Positions 11,931 to 23,023 of a stretch of DNA of 64,000 nt are shown piece after piece. The notes under the pieces were generated by a model. That model was not told the DNA's origin. It saw nothing but the letters and a program-made list of their open reading frames with translations, and did no database searches. This DNA is from Lindgomyces ingoldianus (taxonomy: Eukaryota; Ascomycota; Dothideomycetes; Pleosporales; Lindgomycetaceae). The stretch covers positions 799,498-863,497 of the forward strand of contig NW_022985172.1 of assembly GCF_010093535.1 (NCBI RefSeq), read 5' to 3'. The position numbers were made by a program, and so were the translations under genes. Position 1 is the first letter of the stretch; the number at the start of each line of letters is the position of its first letter.

Positions 11931-12328
11931 AAATGGCCAACCGTAGATGTGCAATTCTTGAAACAGAACTGCTTATAGCTAACCTCGGGAAATAGGAAAC
12001 GACAATAAAGAGAAGGGAAAAAGGTGGCGAAAGTGCATATAGCCTATTTGCTCATCCCTTTAAGGACGTGGTGTCAGAAAGACGACACTAGAATAGAAGA
12101 AATATCTGTGATGTGAGTCAGATTATCGCTCGGCCAGTCGCTCGGCCTATTGCGTGCACGGCGCCCGCGTTGAAAGCAATCCCAAAGTACCTAAACATCA
12201 GAGCAAAGAGCTGCCTATAATGTTGGAGAAGGACAGGGTACAAGCGGAGTTCCAAGCAGTCAAGGTAACTTAATGGAATAATAAAGATGTCGGAATAAAG
12301 TATGGACGCCCAATACCTGAATAGCAAT

Positions 12329-13181
12329 TTACACTTTAAAAAAGCCTTCTTTCTGCTGCATCCGTCGAACTGCCTCTGGCGAGGCCAGCGTAATGGTCAT
12401 GGAGACTCCGATGACAAAGCTCAAGAGGGCGACCAGAACAAGGTGAGCCGCTGATATCGTATTCATTGTCCTCGGGGCCTTCGGTGCATACGGTCCGACC
12501 ATTTTCTTCAGTGGGGCGACCTTGTGTTTGTGCGCATACTCATAGCCTCTTTTCATTCCGGGAAGGCCGTCAATGCTGAGCTGAGATTTATATGCCCAGT
12601 ACCTACCCGTCATCAGTCTGCAAATACCAGGAAAATTAGCCAGCGTTCGCTTCGTACTTATCTATACTCTCCTCCACCTTCCCATTCAGATACGCCTTCT
12701 CCTTCTTCTCGAAGAAATCATTCAACGTGTTCCTCCATCCTCTGAAGTCATAATATGGGACTGAAAATCCGCAGCTGGTAGCAACCTGATGGATATCCAC
12801 AATGATGATGCTTCTGGATCCTGGAATCGTCTTGACGCTATTGAGCTTCACAAACTCGTCAAATTCCCGGGATCCATTCTCCAGCACGATTCCCCTTCCC
12901 CAAATGCGGACAATTCGGGGTGGACCGTCGAAAGCCATGAACATGACACATATACGCCCATTGCCTGGTTCATGGAGATGAGAAGTCGTTTCCACGCCCG
13001 AACCAGTCAAATCCATGAACCAGAAGGTCCGCTCATCGATGATACTAAAGTACTGGCCTCCCTTAGGTGAGATGTTGATGTGACCATCGCCTGAGAGCGG
13101 GGCTGAGCCAACCCAGAACAGCTTTTGGTCGAGAATCCATGGCTTGAGAGAACTTGGAATCGTTTCGTAGAAGACGCCCAT
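12329..13181 (-). CDS. Pyridoxamine 5'-phosphate oxidase-like FMN protein, 2 exons, 265 aa
   Basis: Exons on the minus strand are 13181-12658 and 12602-12329. The 55-nt intron uses GTACGA and a GGGTAG acceptor, giving the family join EESIDKYWAYKSQLS; an upstream CAG acceptor is also in frame but would leave a 40-nt intron and insert four residues. The start at 13181 (MGVFYETIPSSLKPWILDQK) fits this fungal family better than the longer frame from 13295. The split-barrel core follows: LFWVGSAPLSGDGHINISPKG, FWFMDLTGSGVETTSHLHE, GRICVMFMAFDGPPRIVRIWG. The C-terminus has DGLPGMKRG and a single predicted membrane helix (AAHLVLVALLSFVIGVSMTI). Members bind FMN; the reaction in fungi is mostly uncharacterised. 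The membrane tail suggests tethering. Confidence 0.85.
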
Positions 13182-14158
13182 GATAGCTGACGTGTAGCAA
13201 CTTTTAGAGCTAAAAATACCAAGGGAGTAGGGAACGAGGTACAAAGGGGATGGGAGATCGATCATCGATGAGTTGAATAGATGGATAAACTCCAAAGTTT
13301 GATGTTCGGAGACTTCCTAGTCGTGATTCATTGCTTCCATTTCCGATCTAGCAGCCATGTGCACCCGAGATCGGAGCTACATAGCTCACCCCGTCTCTCG
13401 TACCTGTGAGCCAAGTCTTGAACTATTCAAGGCACACGAGCTGGGAGTTGGCAGGCACGTGATACATTCAAATGAGAACTTGAAAGCGACAGCGTTGGAT
13501 TTCTCGGCGGAATGGCGCTGCAGGGCGTTTGGAGGGAGTCATTCCTCTTTACGTAGCACCATTCAGATCACACATTGAGTTGGAGGGGTATTGGGATTGG
13601 GGAACATTGTGTGTATTTGGTTTTAAACCTCCAGACAAGCGGATATAATATAACACGCCAGTAACAGAGATTTTGAAAGATTGAGTGTAGACAAAGACGC
13701 GGCGGCAATCCCAAGAGCGAGTAGTTTAAGAAGAGCGAGACTACGGTTGCCAAGCCAAGAGAATCAAGCACGTTCCCTCATATAAATCTATCAATGAAGC
13801 GCTATCTAAGTCCATATCTTATCAGAAGGGACCGTCTGTCTGGGTATGTGCATGTACAAAAAGAAACCCCAACATTGACCGCAAATGTGACCTCACATGC
13901 CGACTGCCGGTCGTGCCGTTGCCGATCGTGAACGGTCCTGAGGTGCCGCCGCCGGTGCCTCATTGCCAATCAGTCAGGTTGATTATAAAACACTAAATGA
14001 ATGCCGATGCTACCGCGCAGAGTCAGGAGTGTATTTAAAGACTGTACCGCCCAGCCGCCCCTCTTTATCTTTCGCTCCAAGAGCATACCTCCCAAATGCG
14101 ACCAAGGAACGCCCTGACTCCAAAGACAGACGATCGGACGGGCATACGAATAGCAACG
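13182..14158. other. Intergenic
   Basis: It lies between the 5' end of the PNPOx-like gene and the 3' end of the Zn2Cys6 gene, both minus. Short frames (13357-13578 plus, 13568-13771 minus, 13963-14298 plus) show no motif; the last overlaps the 3' end of the regulator and is a shadow. A G/C-alternating stretch rich in GCCG lies near 13,900-13,965. Nothing else is supportable. Confidence 0.4.
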
Positions 14159-16258
14159 CTAAGTATAGCCCACCCCAACCTCACCCGGAAACGAAGCCCA
14201 GAAATCCTGCGTTGCGTTCATCATCATTGCCTCCATATCGGCGTTCGAGAAATCGAAGTCAAGATCAAAGGTTTCCTCTGTCTCTAGGGTTGGGATAGAA
14301 GCTTGGAATGAGTTTGCATAACAATTCGGAGTCGAGGTTGGTGGGGATATCATCGGCCGAGGTGGCACATTTTGGGGATGCTGTTGGAGGTCAGCGATGC
14401 TCATTCGATTCGGCATGACATGACTGTCTCGAACAATTGTGGCGTCGGGCTTGGAGTCGACAGGCTTCTGGACGGGAGACGGCTGCAATGCGCCATAGTC
14501 AATCATTGCACGTCGAAGGGCCTGTCGCTCATCAGGCGAGACTGGACCATCCTCCGCATGCACGGTACGGTAATAAACCTGCATGCGCTTGATGGTCTCA
14601 AACTGTACAAAGTAAGCGATCCAGCAAAAGATGCAAGAGCAGGAACTTACCCATGTCTCTGCCATCGGCCACTGGGTCTTCATCTCTTTTAGAAAGACGC
14701 AGCCCTGAACAACGCGCTCTCGAGCCTTTTCGGCGATGCTCGGGTCGTCGTCACCGCTCGGAAAGTTGAAGCTGTAGAGCATCACGCCCACCGCCGTGTA
14801 AATGGTGAAGCCGATCCACGGCACTAGGCCGCGGAGGAAGTAGACGCCAAAGGTCCGCATCTCCTCGAGCATGTCCAGAACCATGGTCGATTCCTTAAAC
14901 AGCTCCATGCGAGACGTCTTCTGCCAGCTCTTCCACATGTCCGTATGCTCATTGTACGATCGCGGTGCCTCATCGGTGCCGTTCTGCGGGCCCAGAACTG
15001 GCAGATAGGCGCGATGCATGAACATGTATGACATGAAATAGATAGAATGCATGTAGCAGTACGCTTGTCCCTGGTCAACGGCGTTGTGCGAGTGCAATGA
15101 GAACAAGTCGTACTGCAGGCGCGGGGGTAGCGACTTCTTCCACGCTTCCAGATTGTAGGTTAACTGCTGGAATTCCGACGACGGCGACCACGGAAGCTCT
15201 GTGTTGACTACGTCGGAGCAGGCCCAGCGGGCGACCTTGCCCCAGATGTTGGCGGCGCGCATGCTGTATGCGATGATGCCCAGCTCGCCGACGGGCTGTG
15301 AAAGGGGAGGCATGCGCAGGCTCCCGTCTAGGCGCTCGGTGCAGACGGGCTCTCCGAAGACGAAGCTCTCGCGCTCGCAGGGCAGCTGGATGGTCATGTC
15401 GCCGGCATCGAGCGACCGCTTTCGCCCCTTGCCGCCGCTGAGCAGCGAGTCCATGAGGAAACAGGTCCAGGCGGTGCGGCGGCGCACTTCAGCGTCGATG
15501 AACTCCTCACACGTCGGCGGCCGGCTCTGCGGCAGCTTTGGCTCCTGGCAGAGATCCATGACCTCGACCAGCCTGATCGCCATTCCCAGATAGATCCACG
15601 CCCTCCGCCCATTGCCGGCGCCCCAGTCATGTCCAGTCAACATCAACAGCGCCTGCACGCGACTGATGCTCGGGGTCTCGAGGTCTGACTGCAGGATCTG
15701 GCGCGCATGGGCGGCGAAGGCGTTGCTGGCCTCGGTCTGTGTCTTGAAGGGCGCTGGAGGTTCTTTCACGAAACGGATGGCGAGCGCCAGCATCGCCCAC
15801 GCCATCCAGATCTCCAGCGTGCGGTCGCGGATGCGCAGCAGCAGCGTCGGCGTGTGGTGGAAGCTCCATTTGTACGCGCAGCGAAGGTAGCTATTCTTGA
15901 CCTCGTCGGTGAGCAGCTCGAACGGGTCGAGGCCGTCGAGCAGCGATGACGTCGAGGCCGGGCTATGCGTCGGCGGGCCGTTGGGATTACTTGGAGGGCT
16001 GATGCCGTTGGGCGCATCGCTGCGACGATACTGGTGCGTAGGGCTCGCCGCAGAAATTGCAGAGGCGGAGGGAGGTGTCAAGCCCGAGTCCTGTCGCGGT
16101 CGCTTTGGTCGTCGATGGATGGCGGATGTGCCTGGCGGGGGGAATTCGCAGAGATGGGCCCTGCCCGACGCCTTGCACCGATCGCATGGCGGCGCGTCGT
16201 TGTGAAGGCATTTCTGCTTCGCGCTGCGGCACGAGACGCAGGCCACGGGGTTCCTCAT
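14159..16258 (-). CDS. Zn2Cys6 binuclear-cluster transcription factor, 2 exons, 683 aa
   Basis: Exons on the minus strand are 16258-14651 and 14602-14159. The start at 16258 is chosen because the zinc cluster should lie near the N-terminus: the six cysteines fall at residues 7, 10, 17, 25, 28 and 37 (CVSCRSAKQKC and CDRCKASGRAHLC). The open frame reaches 46 codons further upstream without family resemblance. A basic linker (RRPKRPRQD) and Pro/Ser-rich spacer follow, then the fungal-specific regulatory domain with RRRTAWTCFLMDSLLSGGKG in the middle. The C-terminus is acidic (ETEETFDLDFDFSNADMEAM), a plausible activation region. The intron (14603-14650, 48 nt, GTAAGT...GCTTAC...CAG) is a multiple of three with no stop, so unspliced RNA would add 16 residues. 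It is divergent from the gene at 16694, which it may regulate. Confidence 0.93.
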   Translation of the reverse strand: MRNPVACVSCRSAKQKCLHNDAPPCDRCKASGRAHLCEFPPPGTSAIHRRPKRPRQDSGLTPPSASAISAASPTHQYRRSDAPNGISPPSNPNGPPTHSPASTSSLLDGLDPFELLTDEVKNSYLRCAYKWSFHHTPTLLLRIRDRTLEIWMAWAMLALAIRFVKEPPAPFKTQTEASNAFAAHARQILQSDLETPSISRVQALLMLTGHDWGAGNGRRAWIYLGMAIRLVEVMDLCQEPKLPQSRPPTCEEFIDAEVRRRTAWTCFLMDSLLSGGKGRKRSLDAGDMTIQLPCERESFVFGEPVCTERLDGSLRMPPLSQPVGELGIIAYSMRAANIWGKVARWACSDVVNTELPWSPSSEFQQLTYNLEAWKKSLPPRLQYDLFSLHSHNAVDQGQAYCYMHSIYFMSYMFMHRAYLPVLGPQNGTDEAPRSYNEHTDMWKSWQKTSRMELFKESTMVLDMLEEMRTFGVYFLRGLVPWIGFTIYTAVGVMLYSFNFPSGDDDPSIAEKARERVVQGCVFLKEMKTQWPMAETWVSSCSCIFCWIAYFVQFETIKRMQVYYRTVHAEDGPVSPDERQALRRAMIDYGALQPSPVQKPVDSKPDATIVRDSHVMPNRMSIADLQQHPQNVPPRPMISPPTSTPNCYANSFQASIPTLETEETFDLDFDFSNADMEAMMMNATQDFWASFPGEVGVGYT

Positions 16259-16693
16259 CGTGCCGGCGTGCAGACATGCAGCATAGCAGCAATGATAATG
16301 AAGCCGCAGGTTTCTCTTAGCTCGTTCCAAGGGGTGCAAGGCTGTCCCTTCCGGCGCCGATCCGATCAGATAACACTGGTCAACTCCAACATCCACGCTT
16401 CAACCAACTTCACCCAACTTCATTACCAAAACACCAGTACAAATGCACCCCTCGGCGGTTCGGTGTCCCGATTTGTCAGGAGTGGTGGAATTCCACCCCA
16501 GCGGACTTCCACCGAAGCAAGCACGCAGCCGCGACCCATCCATATAACCAATACCGAGTATAAAAACATAGAAATGCATTGCCAGAAAATACATGTTGAT
16601 GTTGTCTGACCTCTCTCTCTATATCCCCTTTCAGTATTCCTTTGGCCTTCAGCTTGACACTTCTTCTTCGCCAGTTGTACCTGCCCACGCAGA
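16259..16693. promoter_or_regulatory. Bidirectional promoter region between regulator and ABM-like gene
   Basis: A 435-bp gap separates the divergently transcribed Zn2Cys6 gene (minus) and the ABM-like gene (plus). A pyrimidine-rich tract (CTCTCTCTCTA, about 16,611-16,622) lies 70-80 bp upstream of the plus-strand start, a common fungal core-promoter feature. CGG and CCG triplets of the kind bound by Zn2Cys6 proteins occur (for example near 16,350 and 16,455), but no clean inverted or direct pair can be singled out by eye. Shared regulation is inference from the layout. Confidence 0.4.
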
Positions 16694-17356
16694 ATGACCG
16701 TCACAGAACTCGTCTTCCCAGCTTTCAAGCCCGAATCCGCTGAAGCCGGATTCGCTGCCCTTCTGAATGCAGCGAAAACACTAGATATGATACAAGAGAT
16801 CGTATTCCATGGCATTGGGCATGTACTAAGGAATACGGATGCCCAGGTAGAGAAGGAATTGAGACCGTTTGCATGTCTTGGTAGGACCTTTAACCAGTGA
16901 TAAGCAAGCATCTTGGAGCGTTCTAACTTTATGGTCCCAGTTTGGGACAATACCCAAAGCTTTCATACAATTTTCCCCAATTCCTCAATCTTCAGAGAGT
17001 TTGTGGGCCCGATGAAAGTGTTTCTTGCCGCGCCACCCGCTCCGAGATTATTCGAACCTGCACCGGGGTACGGGTCCTCAGCAGAAGTCTGGAAAGAGAA
17101 GGCCTTCCACATCTTCGTTGGAGAGTTTAAGGAGAGGAAAGAGGAAGTTGGGGATATGTGGAAGAACTTTATCGATGGCTTGAGAGGGAGTGCCCAAGGA
17201 AAAGAGATGAAAGAATGGATGGGCTATGGTATTGAAGGAGAGGGTGGGAGGTGGCTGGGTATATTAGGATTAAACAGTATTGAGGGAGTAGATGAGGCTA
17301 TAGTTAAAAGGCTAGGGGAGATAGAGACCTGGATTGTTAAAAATGTGGATTGCTGA
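16694..17356 (+). CDS. ABM-like (dimeric alpha/beta barrel) protein, 2 exons, 200 aa
   Basis: Exons are 16694-16880 and 16941-17356. The 60-nt intron has donor GTAGGA, branch TTCTAAC and acceptor CCCAG, and the join gives FACLVWDNTQSFHTIF in phase. The product resembles uncharacterised fungal proteins with two antibiotic-biosynthesis-monooxygenase-like ferredoxin folds. Repeat 1 covers about 1-100 (TELVFPAFKPE opening, VWDNTQSF strand, FREFVGPMKVFLAAPPAPRL). Repeat 2 covers about 115-195 (AFHIFVGEFKERKEEV opening, WLGILGLNSIEGVDE, ending in a long helix). The family includes small cofactor-independent oxygenases and non-catalytic stress proteins, so function is only suggested. No signal peptide or membrane segment is seen. 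It starts 435 bp from the Zn2Cys6 gene on the opposite strand. Confidence 0.75.
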
Positions 17357-19517
17357 TGATTCGAGTGGGCCAGTACATGAAGGTCCAAAGTAAGGCTACA
17401 AGAAATGGCCCAGAGTCTCCACTCAACAACAGCATAGCTTCTTACAGTAAGCGTAGATGCTTTCTAAGCCCTCGGTATATGAATGGATTTTTGCTACAAC
17501 ATCTTGCCACCTAACGTGGAATATAACGGGGTATAGTGGATTAGAAATTAACATCTTACGAATGTTCTCCTTTTTTCTAACAAGAGATTCAACAGAGAGA
17601 TTCTCCTGTTATGTTTCACCTTATGGAGTACGGTGCTGCAATATATATTACATACAGTGAACCAATTTTACCACTGTACACATGCACACCTACAACGCTT
17701 AGCAATGCAGCGCAGCTTGGGCAGTTGAAGTTCGTGGAGATGGAACGTGGCTGCTCTTGAGCTATAGAATAAAGGTAGATAAGATGAAGTTCTGACCGGT
17801 AGCAAAAAGTGCGGTGGTCTATAGCGGGGAAATATCTCGACATATTTCTGCAGGCTGTTGGCGTTGCCCTTGATTCCAGCTCTCGCACTGAGGCCGGTTT
17901 TAAATAGCTCCAAAACAAAACGACATCAAACTAAGTGCCACATACCCCTCGCACCTCTATCAAGCATTATCATATTATGGAGGCTCTGTCAAAAATACCA
18001 TTCTAATATTCCAAGGACATCTATATTACCATTCAATTGAACTATTGTGTACCAATTGTGCAATTCTCCAACTAATTCGCACCCAATGGATGTAACCTCA
18101 GTTCGTCGCTTCTCAACTATCAGCGAAATCTTCAAAGTCCGCAATAGTACCACAAAGACAGACTGATATGGCACCATTGCGGATGCTGCAGAACATGAAG
18201 CCATGCTTGGCGAGGGCGAAGTTATTGTCTCCACGACAAAGGGCGCAGAAGCAACACTGCTGTTCTGGTACTCGGTACCGTTGAATTTGAAGTACCTGTT
18301 GCAATACAATTTATTCCCGTAACAATTCTTGTAGGGGGCCGCATTAGGACGAAGGAATTAGGGGTGGTGACCCACCATGGCTGCGAATATCATGGGTTTA
18401 GCAGATTCTGAATGGCTAGCCACGAGTTACTCTTCCACGCATTTGAAGTCGGTTTCGGGACTTAGCTGATCTCATGTAGCCTTGATACTTTGTAGACACA
18501 AGCATACGGCCCAAGCCATAAGCATCAAATTAGGATCTATTTCCAATAGAAGATTTTCTCGTGTTGCTTGCCGCCATCCCCATTGACAACACCTGGCTCT
18601 GCTCAAGCCGGATCCTGTCGGCCCTTGTTCCGGGAAATGAACTCGCATAACTTGCTGGACGGTATCTCTAGACCTTACTAGCGGGAGCACCTCTGTACGC
18701 AATTTTCGAAGCAGGGAAGATATTCACGTAGGCCTAGGGATTATTCAATGCGAGTTTATTCGTGCTTCTAATATGGTCCCTGCTAACGTCGTGCTGAATT
18801 ATGTGCTGGTCTTTGTCCTGGACTGGAGATTGACAAAGAGCAGGCTCCAGGCATCTGCCCCAGAACGAGCCTCTTTGCTTGCTTTAACATTCCGACATCT
18901 CAACTCCGAGCTCAGAACATTGGGAACTTAACAGTCTGCAGCGAAGCACACTTCCCCTCTTAGGAATCCAATGCCTCCACTTTCCACTTTCAGGATTGTT
19001 CCCTTCGCCAAGTTATTCCCCAGTCATGAGTAATCCTCCACCTCGTGAATAAACCTTCATGAATCGCGGCTCCGCCGGAATACCCGCTTCGGGGAAGACG
19101 CTTAACTAGATCGATCCACGAAGGGCCAATCAGCCTTCGACGTCATCAATGCGCCCCCGCACTCCCACATTTCTAGTCCCAACGCTCAAGGTTTTCTTAT
19201 TTCCGTTGCGACACGGAGAGAATGTCGACGTTAAGAGATTGGAGTGGTACGATATGGTCTGAAAAGGGGAGGTTTACCCACCAATTGCCTATCGGCAAGC
19301 CGTGTGCGAGCATTCGACGAGACAGCTCGGTTTCGAGTAGGGGATAGGATTAATGAGGGCAGTCATGAGTAAAAGCGTCAGCATCAAAATTATATATGTA
19401 GGAGCTGTGGGTGGGCGTTCGACCTTCCTTAAGTCCTTTCCCTTCCATCTCCCCTTTCTAAGGCTCTCAGCATTCATCATCGGCGTAGCGTGCTCGTCCT
19501 AACCACTGGAGTCCACC
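17357..19517. other. Intergenic, 2.2 kb, no supportable gene
   Basis: Frames on the minus strand at 17,989-18,309 and 18,113-18,304 overlap in two frames and together vaguely recall a Cys-rich WSC-type carbohydrate-binding domain (YGNKLYCN, then CRGDNNFALAKHGFMF in the other frame); this is too weak to call. The right end, about 18,900-19,517, is the promoter side of the first MFS gene. No tRNA or repeat was found. Confidence 0.4.
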
Positions 19518-21485
19518 ATGTTTAAAACACCACACTACGATTGGTATGGCAAAGGATTCAGACTCCGCGCGGCCATCACTATTGCTTGTCAACTGGCCTT
19601 CGTGCTATTTGGTTATGATCAGGGTGTCTTCAGTGGTATTGTGGGTAATCCAGATTTCCTGGATACCTTTGGCCATCCTTCAAGTGGCTTGGAGGGCATC
19701 ATTGTTAGTATTTATAATTTGGGATGTTTTACTGGATGCATACTTGCATTTTATTTTTGCGAGAAGACGGGGAGGAGACTGGCTATGTGGATTGCCATGG
19801 TGTGGATTATTGTAAGTCGATGTCGCTATTAGGACTATTAACGACCACGGATATCACACCCTAGGAAGTGGGGACCAGCTGATGGTTCTTAGGTCGGCGC
19901 CGTCCTTCAAACCACAGCTTTCAGCGTTCCACACATAATGGTCGCGCGATTCATCACCGGAATTGGAACGGGAATAGAGACATCGACTGTTCCCATGTAT
20001 CAGTCCGAGCTCTGCGAAGCTGAAAAGAGAGGACGCCTCGTATCATCCGAGCCTTTGTTCGTCGGTGTCAGCATTGTAATAGCCTATTGGTTTGATTATG
20101 GCATGAGCTTTACCACTGGCTCAATTGCGTGGAGGCTGCCAATTGCTTGTCAGATGATATTCGCATTCGTGAGTCTCGAGATTCCTCCAAATCCTTCTGA
20201 GGTTAACCACAAACGGCACAAGTAGATGGTCATAATCATCGTATTTGGTCTCCCAGAATCGCCTAGATACTTATACAAACATGGCCGTAGCGAGGAGGCG
20301 CTCCAGATTCTTTGTGATGTATACGATGGCACTCCGGAGAGCCCGAAGATTGCGAAAGAGAACCGAGATGTTCTCGAAGCGCTCAAGGTCGAGCAAGAGC
20401 ATGGAGAGTACAGGTGGTCGCAGCTTCTCAAACGTGACGAAGTGCAGACAGGAAGACGTGTTTTGCTTGCCTATGGCATGCAATTCATGAATCAGATGGG
20501 TGGCATTAATCTGGTCGTGTGAGTACCCGCCTAATTGCAATTTAGCATCATTTCTGAAAACGCCTAGTTACTACATCACCTCTGTTCTTCAACTCAATGT
20601 CGGCCTCTCCCGCAACCCTTCACTACTTCTCGGTGGAGTAATAAATCTCATGTTTTTTATAGGGTCTTTGTATCCCACCTTCTTCCTTGACCGCATCGGG
20701 AGACGAAAGCCCATGATGTGGGGATCCTTCGGACTTGGTCTCTCAATGATGCTTATCTCCATCCTCCTAAGCTTCCAAAACCAAGGAGGAAAGTTAGCAA
20801 AGGATACATCGTCCGCTAGCGTGGCTTTCTTTTTTACCGTAAGTCTAACATTTGTTTCCAAAGGCGGGTGATACTGAGATTATACAGTACATGCTTATCT
20901 TCGGTGCCACCGCGAATTGCATTCCCTGGGTTTACGTCCCCGAAATCCTGCCATTGCATGTCCGCGCCAAAGGCACGGCAGTCGGAATCAGTTCGAACTG
21001 GTATGTTTTACCTAGCTGTTATCTCCAGGCTTTTGCATCACTTACAATATGATCAGGATTTGGAACTTCTTTGTTGTGATGATTACTCCGACCATTATCA
21101 ACAATCTTCAATGGAAAGCTTATCTCATCTTTATGTGCCTAAATTTTGCGTTTGTTCCTTTAGTGGTAAGCCATGATTCCCGACCGTCTCAGCTCTCCCG
21201 GCTTTCTCTGAGTTTCAGACATTGACGCGCAACCAGTTCTTCTGTTACCCTGAAACATCCAACCTGACTTTGGAAGAGATCGACTGGCTGTTCCTAGAAA
21301 GAAAAGTGGTTCGTAGAAGTCGAAAAGTCGCAAAGGAAGGATGGGACCGCGAAACTGGTTGGGGGAGCTTTGCTCGACAAGGCGACCCAGGCCCACCTCC
21401 CGCCGCTCTGGAAAGTAGCAGTCTCCAGAGCCAAGAGAAGGATGCAACTGTAGAAAAGCACGAGAAGAATGGCGTATCACCATGA
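19518..21485 (+). CDS. MFS sugar transporter, 7 exons, 540 aa
   Basis: Exons: 19518-19811, 19893-20168, 20226-20518, 20568-20838, 20888-21000, 21057-21165, 21219-21485. Six introns of 49-81 nt all join in phase. The protein has sugar-porter family features: FGYDQGVFSGI in helix 1, EKTGRRLAMW after helix 2, ARFITGIGTGIETSTVPMYQ, PESPRYLYKHGR at the end of the N-terminal half, QFMNQMGGINLVVYYITSVL in helix 7, DRIGRRKPMMWG, PEILPLHVRAKG, and YPETSNLTLEEID at the C-terminus. It should be a 12-helix plasma-membrane proton-coupled importer of a mono- or oligosaccharide; the substrate is unknown. The cytosolic tail is Lys/Glu/Ser-rich. Intron 1 is the longest (81 nt). The second MFS gene begins 1.5 kb downstream in the same direction but is of a distinct subtype. 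Confidence 0.92.
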
Positions 21486-23023
21486 GACCACTGGAGGCGT
21501 TCGCACACACATCTGATGGGTTGATGTTATCTTAACGTTGACTGAATCTATTGAAAGCTCTGACCTTGGCTGAGACTTTACCTCGTGGCTTCGTCGACAC
21601 TAGCTCAGTTATCGGGATAGAGGCCCGGGCTGTTGGCCACAAAAGCACTCGTTGCACTAACAATTACCGAGTGAAGGTCAAGTGTCGTGATCGCTTCCTA
21701 GGTGCTTTGATGCGCGTGGCCGAAGACTTGGAATAACAGGCGAGCGGGCCAGTATGACCGGTCTCTCATTTCGCCCCCGATGCTCCTTACATCTGCCTCC
21801 GGGTAATTGGTGAGATGTTGCGCCTCTGGGCAGTGAGGGATGTAGCATCACGTGTGGACGGGTGGCTGAAGTGTTTGTTCCGTCTTGGCTCACGGCATGA
21901 AACGCCCAAAAACGCCACTCGATGCTTCGCAACCGTCTTTCCGATGAACTCCAGCCACCAATCTAGTCTTTTTCTCCACCCGATCTCCATGACTTGCTTC
22001 GCGACCAATGCCTACCTGCCATGGCTTGTATACAGCATAGATATTGTCACGCGTTGATTCACGCTAAGCGCTCACCGTAAACGCTGACGAGAGACTCGTC
22101 GATAGCCAACTGCTGCCGTGCCCACGAGCCGTGACATAAAACCATCACACCTCCATCAGGGTCGAAGACGGCTCCTCGTCCCGTTTTCCCCTGCACGTGG
22201 GGACGAGATGTCGGGGCCATGTTCCAGAAGAGCACGTATCGAAGCACCCAAGGATTGCGGCGACAGCTGGGCATTCGCCTTGAGTCGTACGACTCAGGAA
22301 CTAACGAACAAACCTGGGCAGACGAGATTGAGTGAGATCCAACATCCAAAATTAATCCCTTTAGCTATTCATTTCCAGGTTTCCCAACCACCACATTGCT
22401 GGAGATGCTGTGCCAGGAGAGGCCGCTCGCAATCTACAGCCTGCGTGTCGACTTTGGAGTTCCTTTGACCCGGGAAGTGCTGTCAGGGCGGAATCTCTGC
22501 ACTCCTCTGATCTGGCTCGTATCAAACGCCTATTTCTGAGCGATATGCAGAAAGCCATCAGGCTGGCCAGCCTTGCATTGCAGGCGTCCTTGTGGCGATC
22601 TTGATCAGAGTCCGAACCTTTGACCATTGAATTTCGACAACGACGCCACAATACCAATTTACCCGGGTTTAACCATATCATCCTCTCGCTACGAAGGTTA
22701 CCCCCATTGGATTTTACCCCGGTAGTCAAACGCTGAAGCTTTGATCCTTCCTCTGCATGCTGAACCGGGCGGGGATGCTTGAGAGCTTCCAGAATGAATT
22801 GGAGTATCTCTCGTGATGGGCTAGATCGTTCACGGATAAACTCCAGCATTGGCTAGACCCAAATGCGTGCACAGAGGTACTCCAGTTTAGTTTATATGAA
22901 GCCTAAACCCTCCCAGCTCGAGGGTTGTCAGCTTCGATTCAAGCCCTCGTCTGTGGTGAACGATCCTCCATCTTTACTACACCGACTTATCCTCGGTCAA
23001 TCCAAGGTTCAACAAGAGCCATC
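21486..23023. other. Intergenic between the two MFS genes
   Basis: It contains the 3' region of the first transporter and the promoter of the second. Overlapping short frames on both strands (for example 22,361-22,849 minus and 22,118-22,468 plus) lack motifs, conserved starts or introns. No repeat or RNA gene was recognised. Confidence 0.4.

Larger units (their letters stand above)
9385..12328. other. Long intergenic stretch with decayed ORFs
   Basis: About 2.9 kb without an intact gene. CT-rich plus-strand sequence at 9,720-10,420 is the complement of a charged minus-strand reading frame broken by stops (see 10,118-10,680), and 11,632-11,930 resembles a pogo-type transposase N-terminus. 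A T-run lies at 9573-9582. Composition is balanced, unlike the AT-rich block, so decay here is by frameshifts and stops rather than heavy RIP. Confidence 0.5.

Noticed and set aside
14824..16205. Several 80-130 codon frames on both strands across the Zn2Cys6 gene
   Set aside because: High-GC coding sequence of the regulator produces open shadow frames; none has motifs or independent starts.
18113..18309. Minus-strand Cys-rich segment resembling a WSC carbohydrate-binding domain
   Set aside because: The resemblance needs a frameshift and lacks most of the conserved cysteine spacing; no start, signal peptide or flanking exon was found.
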